A DNA stretch of 64,000 nt, taken from positions 175,989 to 239,988 of the forward strand of contig JANPWX010000469.1 of assembly GCA_024734555.1 (NCBI GenBank). The letters are read 5' to 3'. This document shows positions 47,220 to 58,805 of this stretch, piece by piece. This DNA comes from Trochalopteron elliotii (lineage: Eukaryota > Chordata > Aves > Passeriformes > Leiothrichidae). A model generated the notes under the pieces. The model searched no databases and was not told the DNA's origin. It saw nothing but the letters and a program-made list of their open reading frames with translations. A program made the position numbers and the translations under genes. Every line of letters begins with the position of its first letter. The stretch's first letter is position 1.

Positions 47220-47640
47220 TTTAAAGGGATGATTTATTGCTCTTATCTTCTACAGTCTCACAGAGGGATGAGAGCATCTTCACATTATTCATCAGAGGTC
47301 ACAACATCTCTAGCTACAATGCCTCTTAAAGATTTATTAGCCAATAAACTACTGCCACCAAGTTTGTTAGTGTCTTTACACCAGTTGCTAATTATTTTGT
47401 TTTACATGTTTTGCTCCAGTGTGGATTTTCTTAACCAATTGTATAATGACACACAAACCTACAGTACTACACCTTAAAACTTCTTACTACCTTTGTAACA
47501 AATTCTCTAGTCAAACTTGACTGCTCTAAAACTTTCTATTACCTAGTTTAACATGTTTCTGCTTAAACTACAAATCCACATTCTCGCTTCTGGTCTCTAA
47601 ATCTGGAAGCCTTTTCCGAGGTCTCAAATCAAACCCTATA
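47220..47640 (-). mobile_element. Possible minus-strand LTR-like block (uncertain)
   Basis: Read on the minus strand, this AT-rich segment carries two AATAAA words (complement of 'gatttattagcc' near 47330 and of 'gatttattgctc' near 47230) after a TATA-like stretch and differs in composition from its flanks. This would fit the promoter and poly(A) part of an avian ERV LTR, but I saw no clear ends and no target duplication. It may equally be ordinary intron. Confidence 0.25.
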
Positions 47641-48304
47641 TTTCATTTCTATTTCTGGACCTATATGCACACGGTTTTGAGAGCTTTCTGTGCCTTGATT
47701 TCTCCCACACCTCACCTTTGTGTAGACCCCAGTGTGATTCCCCACTGCTCTGGTGGCATGGGAGAGCTGCAGAAAGCTGCAGGGACTTTTTCCCCAGGTT
47801 AAATTAAATATTTGCTCTGCACAATTGCCACCGAGCCATGACAGCAAGACTCCTGCTGTAGGAGTCAGCCTATGTTCACTAGTGTCCATCTCTGTAACTG
47901 AGATTTTTGCCCACTGATTTAGTTTGGGTGTAGCACAAATTTGCTAGTGAGGTGAGGAACTGTTACCTTGTAACAGTGCCTGATGAAGGCTCTGAGCTGC
48001 CCGCAGTTAAGGTTTTGCATGAGTCATTTTGGGGATGCAGGAAGTTAATAGTTGTGGTTGTCTGGGTGTGCAGTCAATGGGATGGTTGGGTACCAGTGAG
48101 AGGGACCTGCCTTACCCTCGCTGTCCCCAGTGCTCACTCTGCTGGTGGTAGGGGGCTCAGCAGCAGAAAAACTTGTCAGAAACTAAAATTTCCCCTCATG
48201 CTGGGAGGGCAGAAGGCACAGGTTTAACTATCCCATTTCTTAACCATGCTTCAGAATGGTTAGGGTTTTCTTTCCTACTTTTTCTTCCCAGCTGTTGAAT
48301 TTTA

Positions 48305-48430
48305 GTCATTATGGCATGGTTTGGGTTGGAAGGGACCCTAAAGCTCCTCTTGTTCCAACCTCTCCCATGGGCAGGGACACCTTCTACTAGACCAGTAGCT
48401 TGGCTTGGTTGCTCCAAGCCCTGTCCAGAG
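48305..48430 (-). repeat. CR1 LINE 3' tail (minus)
   Basis: The plus strand shows the reversed CR1 tail: 'tttgggttggaagggaccc', 'ttgttccaacctctcccat', 'gggcagggacaccttctac', 'tagaccagtagcttggctt' and 'ggttgctccaagccctgtc'. It ends about 160 bp upstream of the FARP2 start-codon exon. Confidence 0.88.
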
Positions 48431-48588
48431 TTTCATTAACCTTATTACTGATTTTGCTAGTGGGATAAAGATTGTTAAACAAGGATATTGTGATAGTGCT
48501 TCAGTGGATAGCATTTTTATACCAAATGTCAGTGGAAAATCTTTCAGGTTGTAACCCATACCCTCTATTTTCTTTCATATTTCTACAG

Positions 48589-48812
48589 ACTCTGCTTGCA
48601 GTTGAAAAATGGGAGAGATAGAAGGAACATACAGGATTCTGCAGACACCAGGCTCTCGTTTGGGTGCCCAGAAGAGCTCAGGAGTGAGTACCCTGGAGCC
48701 AGGGCAGAACCTCCTGACTGCCATGGCATCATCGCCCACCAAAGCGCACGAGCGCGACCTCCCCATCAAAATAAAGATGTTGGACAACACAGTGGAAGTG
48801 CTTGACATTGAG
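48589..48812 (+). CDS. FARP2: FARP2 first coding exon (residues 1-68)
   Basis: FARP2 is a FERM, DH and PH domain guanine nucleotide exchange factor for Rac/Cdc42 that acts in semaphorin-plexin signalling, neurite remodelling and osteoclasts. After the acceptor 'tatttctacag' come 20 noncoding bases, then ATG at 48609 (A at -3, G at +4) and 68 codons to a GTAAGA donor. The N terminus MGEIEGTYRILQTPGSRLGA, the GVSTLEPGQ stretch (25-33), and LPIKIKMLDNTVEVLDIE (51-68) match the FARP family, the last being the first strands of the FERM F1 lobe. GTYRILQT and STLEPGQ favour FARP2 over FARP1, and adjacency to SEPT2 supports it. Confidence 0.93.
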
Positions 48813-51800
48813 GTAAGAGATATTCAAACCTGATTTCAAGTGCATTGAGCCTCTGATAAATTAAAACTCACAAGGATGTACCTCTGTAGAGAGCTGGGAC
48901 ATTCTGAGGCAGTATCTGAATGAAGACTCCTGTTGGGATTTTTCCTGCTTACAAGTGCTGATATCAGTTGCGTGGGTTGTTTTCTGAAGCCTTTTGAGTG
49001 TAACAGATGTTTTGTGTTTTTAATAGACTTTAAATACAAGCACATACTGTAAGGAGAGTCTTTATTTGTTGTTTGCTTTGGGGGAACACCAAACGTCTCC
49101 TGCCAAAATGTTTTTGCTTCCTGAACCACATGCAGCTTTGTCAGTTCAGCAGCTGGGAGAGCAGAAGAGCTTTGCCTTAGTTACTGGTTTATATTAATTA
49201 TTTTAATGGTTTGTATCCTCTCCAGGTAAACTTGCTCCTATTTGGAAGTCTTTGCTTGCCAGCACACTTTAGGAGGGATGCACCAAAAGCAGTGTCAGTT
49301 CAGTGTTTCTGAAAATGTTTATTTAAAAGTATGCTTGGGGAAATCTGCCACAAGACATAGAAGCCATGCACCAATTAGGGAGATTCTGCTTCCAAACAAT
49401 TTTTTTTCTTCCAATTCTTTTTACATTTTCAGCATTAACCTCAGAGTTTAGTTCCATTTCACCTGAGATCTGTTGTTAGAAAACCCCCGTGTTCTAGTGA
49501 AGATACTCAGCTATTTGATATTCTACTTTAGTATCAAACTGTAATCAGTAATTTATAATTAGCACTTGGAGCCTTAGTTTGTTGCATAGATTCAAAAAAG
49601 GGTTTTTCAAATAGACAGAAAAATATGTCTGTGGAACTCTGAAGAAATAGTGGATTTGGGGATGTCTTCTACAGATTCTGTCCAGCTGTTCAAGTGTCAG
49701 ACATGAAATCTGTTTGTTTTTGAGTGAGGCTGTGCCTGTATCCTTCCACTTGAGCACACAGTGTCTGGTACTTCAAACCCACCCATCCCTCATGTACCAC
49801 ACAGAGCACAAAAGCTTCTTTTTTCCCTTTACATTATGTTAGAATATTTTTTAGAAAATCCGCTGACTTTGGTTCTTTTGAAGGATAATTTTATTTATTT
49901 TTCCAAGTTGGTGCAGATGGTGCTTTTGTGTTTTGATTCAAAAAAAGGAAAAAACCCCAAGCAACACCCTCAGCTCTGTTATTTTGAAAGTCAGTGCAAG
50001 GCCAGGTTTATGGGGCTTTTAGCTGGTTGTGTTGTATGTGTTTCCCATAATTAGGATCTATCTTAGTGTTTGTTTTTTTTTTTTTACCTGGAAAGCTCTC
50101 TCTGATTATGGCACCCACAGAAACACCCAAATTCAGGCACTAGTATTCTGAGGCCATAATTAATATTGTGCTGCTTTTCTTTATGAGAAAAGCTTTTTCT
50201 TCTGCCCAGGGTTCCAACATGAGATCAGTTGGAACTGAAAGACTTAAAAACCTCATGCCTGACGCTGTGAGTGATGAGGAAAAGGGGTCAGCCTTGGGTC
50301 AGCTTCAGAGCATTGAGCACAAAAAGGTCCCGAGTCAGCAGCTGTGGCATTACAGTCCAGCTCACACTGCCTCCATTGCCTTTCAGTTTTGGCTAAATAA
50401 GGTAGCAAATGATAAAAACCAGGCAGGAGGTATTAAACTGTGTCCCTCTGCCTGATTTCTTTGGTGAGCTGTTGGGATAGCAGGAACTGCTGACTGCTGT
50501 TTGTCCTGGAAAATGGGAATTTTTCACTTGGGACTGAGGGCAGGAATTAGGAAAAGGCAGTGACATTGCTGAATAGGTGGTGGGTGCTAGCACAGTAATT
50601 TTTCAAAAAGCAGTTAGAGAAACTGGTGGCCAAGCAGCTCTCCTGGAGGAGTGGAGGTTCAGAGTGCCATGCCACTTGCCCACTTCTCTTTGCTTTTGTA
50701 ATTTTTGTCACTAGATGTGAAAACAAGATGTGATGTTGTGGGGTTTGTGCTTGATTCAGGTCAGCAGTAGTTTGTCAGTGCAGTGGGACACAGGCCTTTC
50801 CCAAGGGATTTTGGCACTGCCTGCCTGGGGAGATGTAGGTGATGGCAAAAGGTGGTTTGGGGTTTTTTTCTCCCCTATTCAAATGGTTTTCTCTTCTGTG
50901 TGTAAGAGCTATGGCAAGTGACTTTTTACTAGGAAAAATGGTGTGTCAATGGAAGGACAGACTGAGTGTAGGATCAGCTCCTGGGGGGACCCTGACCTGT
51001 GCAGTGTGGTGGGGAACCTGGTGCAGTAGCCCTATTTATTGCCTGCCTGCCTAAAGTGAGCCACAGAAGCATTTTTAACCATATGGGATAAACAGAGTAG
51101 CCACAGTAACAACTTAATCCATGCAGCTTTACCTTGTCATCCCTTCCTTTCCCCAAGATGTGTTTACAACACTTGCTTCTCTCCTGGCAGGAGTTGATGG
51201 TTGCTCTCCTTGGTAGCCCACTTGACTTTTTAACTTGCCAAAGAGCAAGAAAAGAGACTGACAGATTGATGTAATGGATGGAGAGAGAACAAAATGGGAA
51301 AAAACAGTCTTTTCTTGTGTTATTGGTGTACCTGGAACAGTTTGCTAAAAGTTCCACACAGCTGCATTCTACCACCTTTTAAGTGCACTGTCTCTGTCCA
51401 TTTTCCCCATCTGTTTCATAAGGTTTGATTTCTTGGTAGGAATTTTATTAATTACTAAGAGGGAATTATTCTTTAAAGTATGTTGAGCAGAGCCTTTCTC
51501 CAGTGAATCTGATTTGAATGGTAGGGAATGGAGAAATACTCAATGTTTTCTAGACTTTAAAAAAACTGAAAATGGGCTATTTATGGTTTCTCCTTTCCCT
51601 TCCAAAACAGAAGAGAGAATGAAACATATCCATTCAAAGCCAGGCTGCAATATTCATTATTTTTATGAGTTGTTTTTTTTTTCCCTTTTTACAGCCAGCT
51701 TTTTCAAATCTTTCATGTGCCATTTCATGGGGTACCTGGCCTTTCTCTCCAAACTAAGTCTGTCCAAAGGGTGGTTTTGCAAACTACAAGATGAATGATT

Positions 51801-52707
51801 GGCAAATTCAATTTAGTTCAGACTGTGGGCACAGTTCAAAGTAATCAGGGTTTTACAGTAGAAGTTCTGTCAGCTTTCCAGATTTTCTGAAGAGATTAAA
51901 CTTGGAGGCTTTTGATCAGCACAAAAATGTGGCAGACTCTTAAGTAGAAGGGTCTGGGCTGGGTTAAATCCACCAAAATGACATTTAATGGAATTGTTGC
52001 CATCATATGATGATTAATATTTGGTCTGTGTATTGTTCCTTATGTATGAAATACGTGTCGTTTGGGAAATTCTTTTACATGAATTATGCTCTATGCTATG
52101 AGGAAGTGCCTCAGAAAAATAGTTTATATTATTACACTTCAAGTTTACTGAATTGTTTGGGGAGAACTTGGTGCTTTTTCAGTGGCATGTACTTCCTCTT
52201 CTCCTTCTGCTCGGATGTCAAATGAAATTTGGGAATGAAAAAATATTTATACATTTTATTGTAGGGTCTGCCTGCCTGCTCCACTGTGAGGGAAAATTTA
52301 AACTGAATTTTTTTCTTAATGTGCTAATCTTTGTTGGGCTGTTCTGAGAACAGAAGACTATTCTTTTTATTTTTTTTTTTTTAATGTAATGAAGTAATGA
52401 TGTTCTGCATCCCTGCCATGCTGTCTGAGGTGTCCCTCTCCCTCTGACACCAGTGGACTCCTAGCAGGGAGATGCTCCACTCCACTGTCATTCTTCAGAA
52501 CAGGCTAGTTAGATAAGATTACACTGTAATTCCCCCCTTTATTTTCTTATTAATTAGTTATTAATTGGCTTATTCTATACTAAGCTGAAAATGTGTACTT
52601 GATGATTACTCTGATAGTGATACTGTCTTTGCTGGGCACTTCCTTGGCTTACTGAAATTTATAAATTGCATTCATAAAAGTGCAGAGCTACTCTCCATCC
52701 TTATGTT

Positions 52708-52723
52708 TAGAATAGAATAGAAT
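52708..52723. repeat. Short (TAGAA)n run
   Basis: Three near-perfect AGAAT/TAGAA units in tandem. A pentanucleotide microsatellite in the FARP2 intron. Confidence 0.7.
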
Positions 52724-55169
52724 AACTCTGGTTGTTGTGGTTTCTGTGCAGTTTGCAGTTACCTGTGATTGAAAAGGTGCCTTGAAAGTGGCTTCCCCTT
52801 GGATGCCCATTGTTTTCAACCAGCCATTGGAGGCCCTGCAGTCAGGAGCTGGGCTGGGGCTGCAGGAGGTTTTTGGGATGGCAGAGGAAGCAATCTGACT
52901 GCAATATCCTTCCTATTGTTTGGAGAGAGTGTTTCCCACTCGTGCACAGGGCAAAATGCTGCTCTCAGTAGCAGCAGTTTGCTAGTGTTAGTGCCCCCAA
53001 AAAACTTCCACGGGGATGATGAAGAAATGATGCAGCTTTTAAGTGCTGTTACTGAGCAATTTGAAGTGAGGAATATGTGTGTGTTAAAAACTGGGATAAT
53101 GCTGTGGGCACTGAAAAGCTCTTGCTGTGTGCTGTGAGGAGCCCCAGGCGTGCTGCTGTGGGACAGGCAGAGCTCTGGGCTCTGGCACTGGTCTCCTCCT
53201 GCCTCTGCCTTGCTCTCCCTGTGCCTGCTCAGACCTTCCTTTCCTGAAGGCTTTTCCCCTCTCTGCTGTGAAAGTATTAACAGCTTAAATATGTGAGGAG
53301 TCAAGGGATAGTCTGCTGCTGAATCCTATTAAGTGCTGTGCTGGAGGAATCGAGGTGCTCTTGGTCAGCTCAGTGTTTTTTCTTCCCTAGCCAGGAAGAA
53401 ATAGTCAAAATTCCAGAAAGAATCATAGCCAGATGTTTGTCATTGCTTTGGTTTGAGTCTCCTAAATATGGCAAATAAGCTGCCTTATGACTTATTTTTA
53501 TCTGACCTCAGAAGAGAAAGTTAGTAATTCACCATTTTAAATTTGCAATTATTATAGGGTTTAAAAGGAAGGTAACTAAAGCTTTGCATTTTGTGTACTG
53601 TTTGATTCCACTATATATATATTTTTAGGCCTGTTATTTTGTGTTTGGAGGCTTGACTTCTTTGATGCTCTGTAGGAATGTGGTATTGGGTGGGGAAAGG
53701 TGAAACCACAGCCATTTTATTGACAGACATTTAGAGTGTGTTTTGTTCATTTGAGTGTTTTTTGATCTTGGTTTTTTTTTTTAGGAAAAATGTGAACTTA
53801 CATTGTATAAGCCAAAATTATTATTTTACAGTTCTCTTGACCTTAGATGTCATATTATATGTAAAGAAAATTGAGTTGTACTGCAGTAAAGAATAAACAG
53901 TCTGAATATCCCTGTGCAAAAAGTTGGTTATGTGTACACATCTTAACACACAGAAACCATTTAGGAAATTGGTGATCAAGTGTTATTACAGTCCTTGAAA
54001 TATTAATGTTGTGGATTGAATTCATCACAGTTTGTCTGGCTAGGCAGATGTTCATTGCTGTTTTCATAGTCTAGTGATGTAGGACACTGAAAATCAGCTG
54101 AAGTCAGTCTTGTGCCATTCAACCAAAATGGCTGTAGGAAATGCTGTATTCCACAAAAAAAACCCAAAATAAGAAGTCCACTGGAAACCTTTTAAACCTT
54201 TTTTGGGTGTGGGTGACATTCAAGGTCGGGCCCACAGATGGGTAATTCTATAAAATATATGGAGCCTGAAAGGGAAGAAAACCTAAAAGCAAACCAAGAA
54301 TCAACCCACAGGCAGCTGAAGACAGCTAGAGAAATTCAGTGTGCCAAGAGGCAGATCAGAGAAATTTTAGGTTTGTGCCTACTGGAAAAAGGGACTTGGA
54401 GTTGAACAAGGATGGTGTGTCATGGGGCTCTCAGAGCAGCACAGACTTGGGGATGTGCATTTAGCTAAACAGGGTTGCAAAAGCACACCTGTGTGTCAGC
54501 CCTTTCCCCTTGCAACCAAATTCATGTTTGGAAAGGGCAGTGCTGCCTCCTTGGGTAAGAGAGAGACTGTATGCATTGAATATTTAAAAAGCTGTGCTGT
54601 GCTGGCAATGCCTAGTGTGAGAGATTTACTGTTCAAGGCTGGAGTGGTGGATATGGGAGGAGGGTAGGCCCCTCTCTCTGACAGAGCAGTCATTCATTAA
54701 TGAAAACAAGAATTAGAAGAGGGAAAACCCCCAAAGCTTTGTAGAGACTCTTTTAGAGCTGTCTGACATGTCTTCAACTGAAATAATGAAAGTGTTGCTG
54801 TGCCCTCAGCCCACTTCTCAGGCAGAGAGCCTGAAGCCAGTGGTGTAGGAAACTCCTGCTGGCAAGGGGGAAGTTAGAAAAGCTTGGCCTTATCTAATCT
54901 GGTTTGTAGGTATTTATTAACCTGTCACCTTGTTATCAAACCTCTGCCCAAAGTACAGTGGAGAACAGCTGGTACAATTTCAGTTTTGCACAAAGCAAAA
55001 GGGAGTTTTGGCCTTTTCTGTAAAAATACCCAATTTGTATTTGTCTTTTGTGCAAAGAGTCTGTCATAACTGTCTTCTGGATGTTTTAAACTGCTTCCTT
55101 TGGCCAGGTTTCCTCAAAGCAGTGTGTCAGCCTGGAGTAGCCTAACACCTCGTAGGGGAAGTACAGTAC

Positions 55170-55595
55170 CTGGGTGCTGTAACAACTCTCCTGGGAGAGA
55201 AGGCTGGGAGAATTGGGATTGTGAAGCCTGGAGGAGGAAGATCTCTGGGGAGACCTTATTGAGGTCTTTGAGCACCTGAAAGGGCTCCAGAAAAGCTGGA
55301 GAGGAACTTGGGACAAGGGATGGAGGGACAGGCAAGGGGGGATGGCTTCCTACTGCCAGAGGGCAGGGTCAGATGGGATATTGGGGAGAAATTGTTCCCT
55401 GTGAGGGAGATGAGGCCCTGGGACAGTTGCCCAGAGAAGCTGTGGCTGCCCCATCCCTGGGAGTGTCCAAGTCCAGGCTGGATGGGGCTTGGAGCAACCT
55501 GGGCTAGTGGAAGGTGTCCCTGCCCATGGCAGGAGTTGGAATGAGATGGTGTTTCGAGTCACTTCCAACCTAAACCATTCTGTAATTCTATCAAA
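55170..55595 (+). repeat. CR1 LINE copy A (plus)
   Basis: CR1 3' segment with 'gagaaggctgggagaattg', 'ctctggggagaccttattg', 'gaaagggctccagaaaagc', 'tggggagaaattgttccct', 'gttgcccagagaagctgtg', 'gctgccccatccctgggag', 'gaaggtgtccctgcccatg' and a terminal 'ccaacctaaaccattctgt'. It shares about 255 bp with the copy at 58315 at only about four differences. Confidence 0.93.
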
Positions 55596-58314
55596 GCCCA
55601 GATCAAATCTGGTGAATGTGGATATGGATGATGGTTTTGAGGCAAAAGCATAATTAGTGGAGAAAGAATAGCAATTTCAGTGAGGTGGGTTGTTTTTCTT
55701 TAATGAGCAGTGGAAAACAAACTATCTTCTGTGCTTAAAATGACTTTAAAATATAGAGTTTTATTTCTATGCATGTACATGCCTATGAAATGAAGCACCT
55801 ACAGTCTGAGTGTGTGCAGTGGCCAGGCCTGTCTGAGGGAATGGCTGTAGAAAGGTCCAGGAATTCGTGCAAGTAACAAAGTTCAAGGGGGAAAAGCTGA
55901 GATCAGTCTCCTGATTTCTATTTCCTTCTCTTTATTAGCTTGTGTGAACAAAGGAGGTGCTTGGACTTTCTGTTTTGAACCTGAACTTGGGATCAGCTGC
56001 CCCAAAGCAGCTCCTCTCTGTGATACTGTCACTGTTGTCACCTGGATGTTCAATTATTAACAAGCAGGAACTCAGGTGCCAAATCATCCAGCAGTACCTG
56101 TGAAACTCTGTCCAAGGATGTGGCCCACAGTGTTAATTTATGTGACTTCTTTCTTCCCCAAGTAGTCTACAGCAGTTTTATTCCAAATAGTCCAGGAATT
56201 TCAGCACAGCATCATTTCTAAAAACTTAGGACCATTTTTTGTCTCTACATGCTCTCTACCTAAGTGTACATTTTCCAATCTCATTCACATAATTCCCTCC
56301 CTTTTGGGAATGTTTTCCCATGTCAACCAATTGTTGTTTTCCTGCTTTCAGGCATCCAGCAAGTCTTGCCCCTCTGGAAAAACTTGTTTGTTAGGTAGAG
56401 CTGTTTCATTTGGCAGTGATGTGCTTTGACATTGCCTTAAATGATCCTTTAAATGATCATAATTTTAAAGCTAGCCCTAATTAAATGAGCCAGAGGCTTC
56501 CATTTCTAGAATAATTTGTCTGGCTGTGGATTCTGCTTAAAAAAACCCATACAAACCCACATCAAAACCAACCACTGAAATCTTAGGACAAAAAAAATCA
56601 TGGGGAGGGAGTCTTAGAACTTCATTTTTTCTTTTTAAACAAAAAATGCCCAGTATGGAGTGTAATAATGGAACTTAAAATAGCTCTGAGATTTTTATTT
56701 GGGTTTACAGCTTCCATGGTTGAGTAAATAGTATTTCAAGGCTGTGTGGAAATACTGTAACACAATAATCCTTCTTTCTGTAACATAATAACTTCTTCTT
56801 TTTAATAAAGAAGAACTTTCCAGATGAAGTGCACTCTATCTCATTTTGTGATAATGAAGCTGCCTCTTGTGCTTTGTAAGCTGTTAAATGCTCTGCAGAC
56901 AATTCTTAGTGTGGTCTTTGTAAAGTGACCTGTCAGTATAGAAGGGTAGATAAAATAAATGTGTTTAAAATACTGTTTTCTTCACAAAGAGCTAAAATAA
57001 AAATTGAAAGAATTGAAGCTGAAAGTTATTGCTAAATGTTCAGGTGATCAAAATAAAATAGTATTTAAGTAATTTGGCTGAGCACATCAAAACAGTGTTT
57101 GACAGAGTTGTTACCTGGTGCTTGTTTTTGTGGGGAATCAGAGAATATTTTCATTGGAGTTACTAGTTCCAATCAAAATTGAGACAACTAATAAAGCACT
57201 GAAAAAGGCAGTTGTTTCTTGCTCTTCCAGTCTGCAGATCGAATAGTAGATATGGAGCTTTAAGGGTCATTTTGTTTCAGCCATGAAAGTACAAAGTTAA
57301 TGACTGATATTCCTTGCCATCTTAGATGATTTCCTTCTTTCTGTTAAAGATCCTAATGTCCACCCTGTATTCAGAAATGCAGTTTTGTTTATATGTGGCA
57401 TTAATGATGATTATGAACAGGGAGTTTTGAGGGTGTTTTTTCTGTCTCACGCTTCATTTGGACAGAGATCTAACAGATTACAGAAGGGTTGGAGATAAAC
57501 AGAACTATAAACTCACCAAAATGTTTGCATATTTCTGATTAAGAAAGGAAATAACAAGTCTATGTTTAGTTGCAAATTGTCTATTTTTTTTAATTCACCA
57601 AAGAATGAAAAATCACTTTTTCATTGGGAAGATTTGTAAAGTGCCTGAAGAAGAAAAACCATTAAAAATCCACGTTGAGGTGGCATTTATTGAAATCAGT
57701 TTAGTTTGCCTTGGCCATTCACAGGGTGCTCTGTGTTGGCTGCTTGTGAGTGATGATGTCAAATCTAAACTTCTTCCTCTCATGCACATCCACTGTTAAC
57801 TAGAGGGTTTGGTCTCCTGGCAGATTCAGATTTCTGTGACACAAAGATCCAAGGTGTTTGCTGGTGCTTATTGGGTCCAGTGGCTCTGGCTGCACAAGAG
57901 TTTCCATTCTATACCTCAGCTTTTATAACCCTTCTTTTTCTACACTCTTGACTTTTGGACTGATTTTCCCTTCCAGCTTATCTGCTGCCAAAAGTGGATT
58001 TCTTTTTTTGGAAAGTTGGAGCAAGGGCAGCTTGCCAGTTTTGGAAGATGGGAATACTACTCCTTATGAAAATACTGGGGGTTTTGGTTTTTAAATTAAA
58101 ATATGTGAAAGCAGAAAGTTAAGATGTTCTGGAAGACAAGTTTGGGAAGTGGAGAGGGAGCATTGATTTTGGTAATACTGAGCTGCAGTCTACTGAAAAT
58201 CCTAGGCTATGATTTTGTTTTTCTCTCTTCCTAAGCTCAGACATTATGGCAGAGGGGGGATCTGCCATGTAGGGAGTGATATTTGAGAAAACAGCAAATA
58301 ACACTTGGCTTGAT

Positions 58315-58805
58315 TCTCCCCCTCTGCTCTGGTGAGAGGGATCTGGTGGATCTGCTGGAGCAAGTGTGGAGGATGGAGATGCTCCAAGGGCTGGAGCCCC
58401 TCTGCTCTGGAGCCAGGCTGGGAGAGCTGGGGGGATTCATCAGGATAAAAGAAGGTTCTGGAGAGACCTCAGAGCCTCTTGCAGAGCCTAAAGGGGCTCC
58501 AGAAGAGCTGGAGAGGAACTTGGGACAAGGGGTGGAGGGACAGGCAAGGGGGGATGGCTTCCTACTGCCAGAGGGCAGGGTCAGATGGGATACTGGGGAG
58601 AAATTGTTCCCTGTGAGGGAGATGAGGCCCTGGGACAGTTGCCCAGAGAAGCTGTGGCTGCCCCATCCCTGGGAGTGTCCAAGTCCAGGCTGGATGGGGC
58701 TTGGAGCAGCCTGGGCTAGTGGAAGGTGTCCCTGCCCATGGCAGGAGTTGGAAGGAGATGAACTTTAAGGTCCCTTCCCACCCAACCCATCCTGTGGTTA
58801 TCAGG
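58315..58805 (+). repeat. CR1 LINE copy B (plus)
   Basis: CR1 3' segment starting with 'ccccctctgctctggtgag' and 'gctccaagggctggagccc', then 'ggctgggagagctgggggg', and from 58507 nearly identical to copy A to about 58765, ending with 'aaggtcccttcccacccaa'. A 161-codon open frame runs through it but is only CR1 sequence in a non-coding part of the element. Confidence 0.93.

Larger units (their letters stand above)
43891..48588 (+). other. FARP2 intron 1 (probable)
   Basis: Between the CpG island and the first coding exon I see no coding sequence. The interval holds CR1 fragments at 44225-44370, 46112-46545 and 48305-48430 (minus) and a possible LTR-like block near 47220-47640. The rest is unclassified. 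Confidence 0.55.

Noticed and set aside
58283..58768. 161-codon plus-strand open frame
   Set aside because: It is entirely CR1 tail sequence, and the equivalent part of the other CR1 copies is broken or in another frame.
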